DNA from: CALZJC01 sp041574955
Lineage (GTDB): Bacteria > Acidobacteriota > Thermoanaerobaculia > Multivoradales > JAHEKO01
Reading direction: 5' to 3'
DNA: 5,711 nucleotides
NCBI GenBank assembly: GCA_041574955.1
Contig: JBFGNS010000219.1
Location: 1 to 5,711, forward strand
Shown: in pieces, positions 4,972 through 5,711 of the stretch
Layout: each line of letters opens with the position of its first letter
Numbering within the stretch: position 1 is the first letter of the stretch
The notes under the pieces: model-generated
Seen by the model: only the letters and a program-made list of their open reading frames with translations
The model's database searches: none
Told to the model about the DNA's origin: nothing
Program-made: the position numbers and the translations under genes

Positions 4972-5711
4972 ATGAGACCAGCCGTCCACGCCGCCGCGCT
5001 GCTGCCGGCGCTGGTGGTGGCCGCGCCCGCCGGCGCCGGGCAGTGGTTCGAGGACCGCACGGCGGCGAGCGGCATCGACTTCGTCCACGACAACGGCATG
5101 ACCGGTGAGCTCTACTACCACGAGATGATGGGCGGCGGCGTCGGGCTGCTGGACTACGACGGCGACGGCGATCTCGACCTCTACCTGGTGCAGGGCGGTC
5201 CGATCGGCGCCACCGGCAAGCCGCGGCCCTGCGACCGGCTGCTGCGCAACGACGCCGCCGGCGCGGCCGGCGCGCCGCGCTTCGTCGACGCCGGCCACCG
5301 GCTGGGGGTCTGTCCCGACGGTTACGGCATGGGGCTGGCCACCGGCGACGTCGACAACGACGGCTGGCCCGACCTCTACCTGGTCAACTTCGGGCCCAAC
5401 CAGCTGCTGCGCAACCGCGGCGACGGCAGCTTCGAGGACGTCACCGCCGCTAGCGGCACCGCCGAGCTGCGCTGGACCGCCGGTGCCGCCTTCGCCGACT
5501 ACGACGGCGACGGCTGGCAGGACCTGTACCTGGCCAACTATGTGCGCTTCGACCCGGCCGACAACCTGGCCTGCACCGACCCGGCCGGCCGCCGCGACTA
5601 CTGCGGGCCGCTGGCCTTCCCGCCCGAGCCCGACCGGCTGCTGCGCAACCGCGGCGACGGCAGCTTCGAGGACGTCACCCGCCGGGCCGGCCTCGCCGAG
5701 GCCCAGGGCGC
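4972..5711 (+). CDS. Exported FG-GAP/VCBS repeat protein (CRTAC1-like), 3' end beyond window
   Basis: The first 246 residues are present and the frame is open at the right edge. The N-terminus (MRPAVHAAALLPALVVAAPA, then GAG before QWFED) is a short signal peptide. Three calcium-loop motifs are seen: 61-69 (DYDGDGDLD), 126-134 (DVDNDGWPD) and 177-185 (DYDGDGWQD). They are followed by LLRN strands, as in a beta-propeller. It is clearly paralogous to the leftward FG-GAP protein. Shared blocks include IDFVHxNGMxGELY, LLDYDGDGDLD, DGYGMGxATGD, the VTAASGT turn and RDYCGPLAxPPEPD, in the same order and at similar spacing. Cysteines 201 and 211 match the paralogue's pair. By analogy, several more blades and an ASPIC/UnbV domain should follow, but that is not visible here. 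The ATG at 4972 is the first start in frame after the CNNM gene; there is no Shine-Dalgarno sequence. Its role is probably extracytoplasmic Ca2+-dependent binding, inferred from the fold only. Confidence 0.92.
   Translation, partial: MRPAVHAAALLPALVVAAPAGAGQWFEDRTAASGIDFVHDNGMTGELYYHEMMGGGVGLLDYDGDGDLDLYLVQGGPIGATGKPRPCDRLLRNDAAGAAGAPRFVDAGHRLGVCPDGYGMGLATGDVDNDGWPDLYLVNFGPNQLLRNRGDGSFEDVTAASGTAELRWTAGAAFADYDGDGWQDLYLANYVRFDPADNLACTDPAGRRDYCGPLAFPPEPDRLLRNRGDGSFEDVTRRAGLAEAQG

Noticed and set aside
4546..5298. 250-residue minus-strand frame spanning the CNNM/FG-GAP junction
   Set aside because: It crosses two real genes on the other strand, is low-complexity and serine-rich, and has no recognisable feature.

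Overview
This is a very GC-rich bacterial window in which the third codon position is almost always G or C. It holds two divergent transcription units that leave a short shared intergenic region at about 3316-3452. The gene content suggests a Gram-negative environmental bacterium: exported FG-GAP/VCBS proteins of the CRTAC1/UnbV type, next to an exported TPR protein and a CNNM/CorC-type membrane protein. From general knowledge, this combination is common in Acidobacteriota and related metagenomic lineages, but the window contains no taxonomic marker, so that placement is tentative.

Leftward unit (minus strand, 3315 down to 1). First comes a 591-residue exported FG-GAP repeat protein with seven DxDxDGxxD calcium-loop motifs and a C-terminal ASPIC/UnbV domain. 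It overlaps by 4 bases (ATGA) with an exported TPR protein of at least 514 residues, whose 3' end runs off the left edge. The TPR start has no visible Shine-Dalgarno sequence, and an 18-base perfect palindrome occupies the region where one would lie. Both facts favour translational coupling.

Rightward unit (plus strand, 3453 to 5711). A possible 35-codon, proline- and acid-rich leader ORF ends in TGATG, overlapping the start of a 454-residue CNNM/CBS/CorC_HlyC protein, probably a divalent-cation (Mg2+/Co2+) exporter. After 47 bases, which include three perfect copies of a 7-mer, a second FG-GAP protein begins. It is a clear paralogue of the leftward one, and its C-terminal part lies beyond the right edge.

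The most interesting points are four: the two related exported beta-propeller proteins placed divergently around a cation transporter; the tightly coupled FG-GAP/UnbV-TPR pair; the MgtL-like character of the small ORF in front of the transporter; and a cysteine pair with identical spacing in both propeller proteins. The long open frames antisense to the real genes look like by-products of GC-rich coding sequence and are not annotated.
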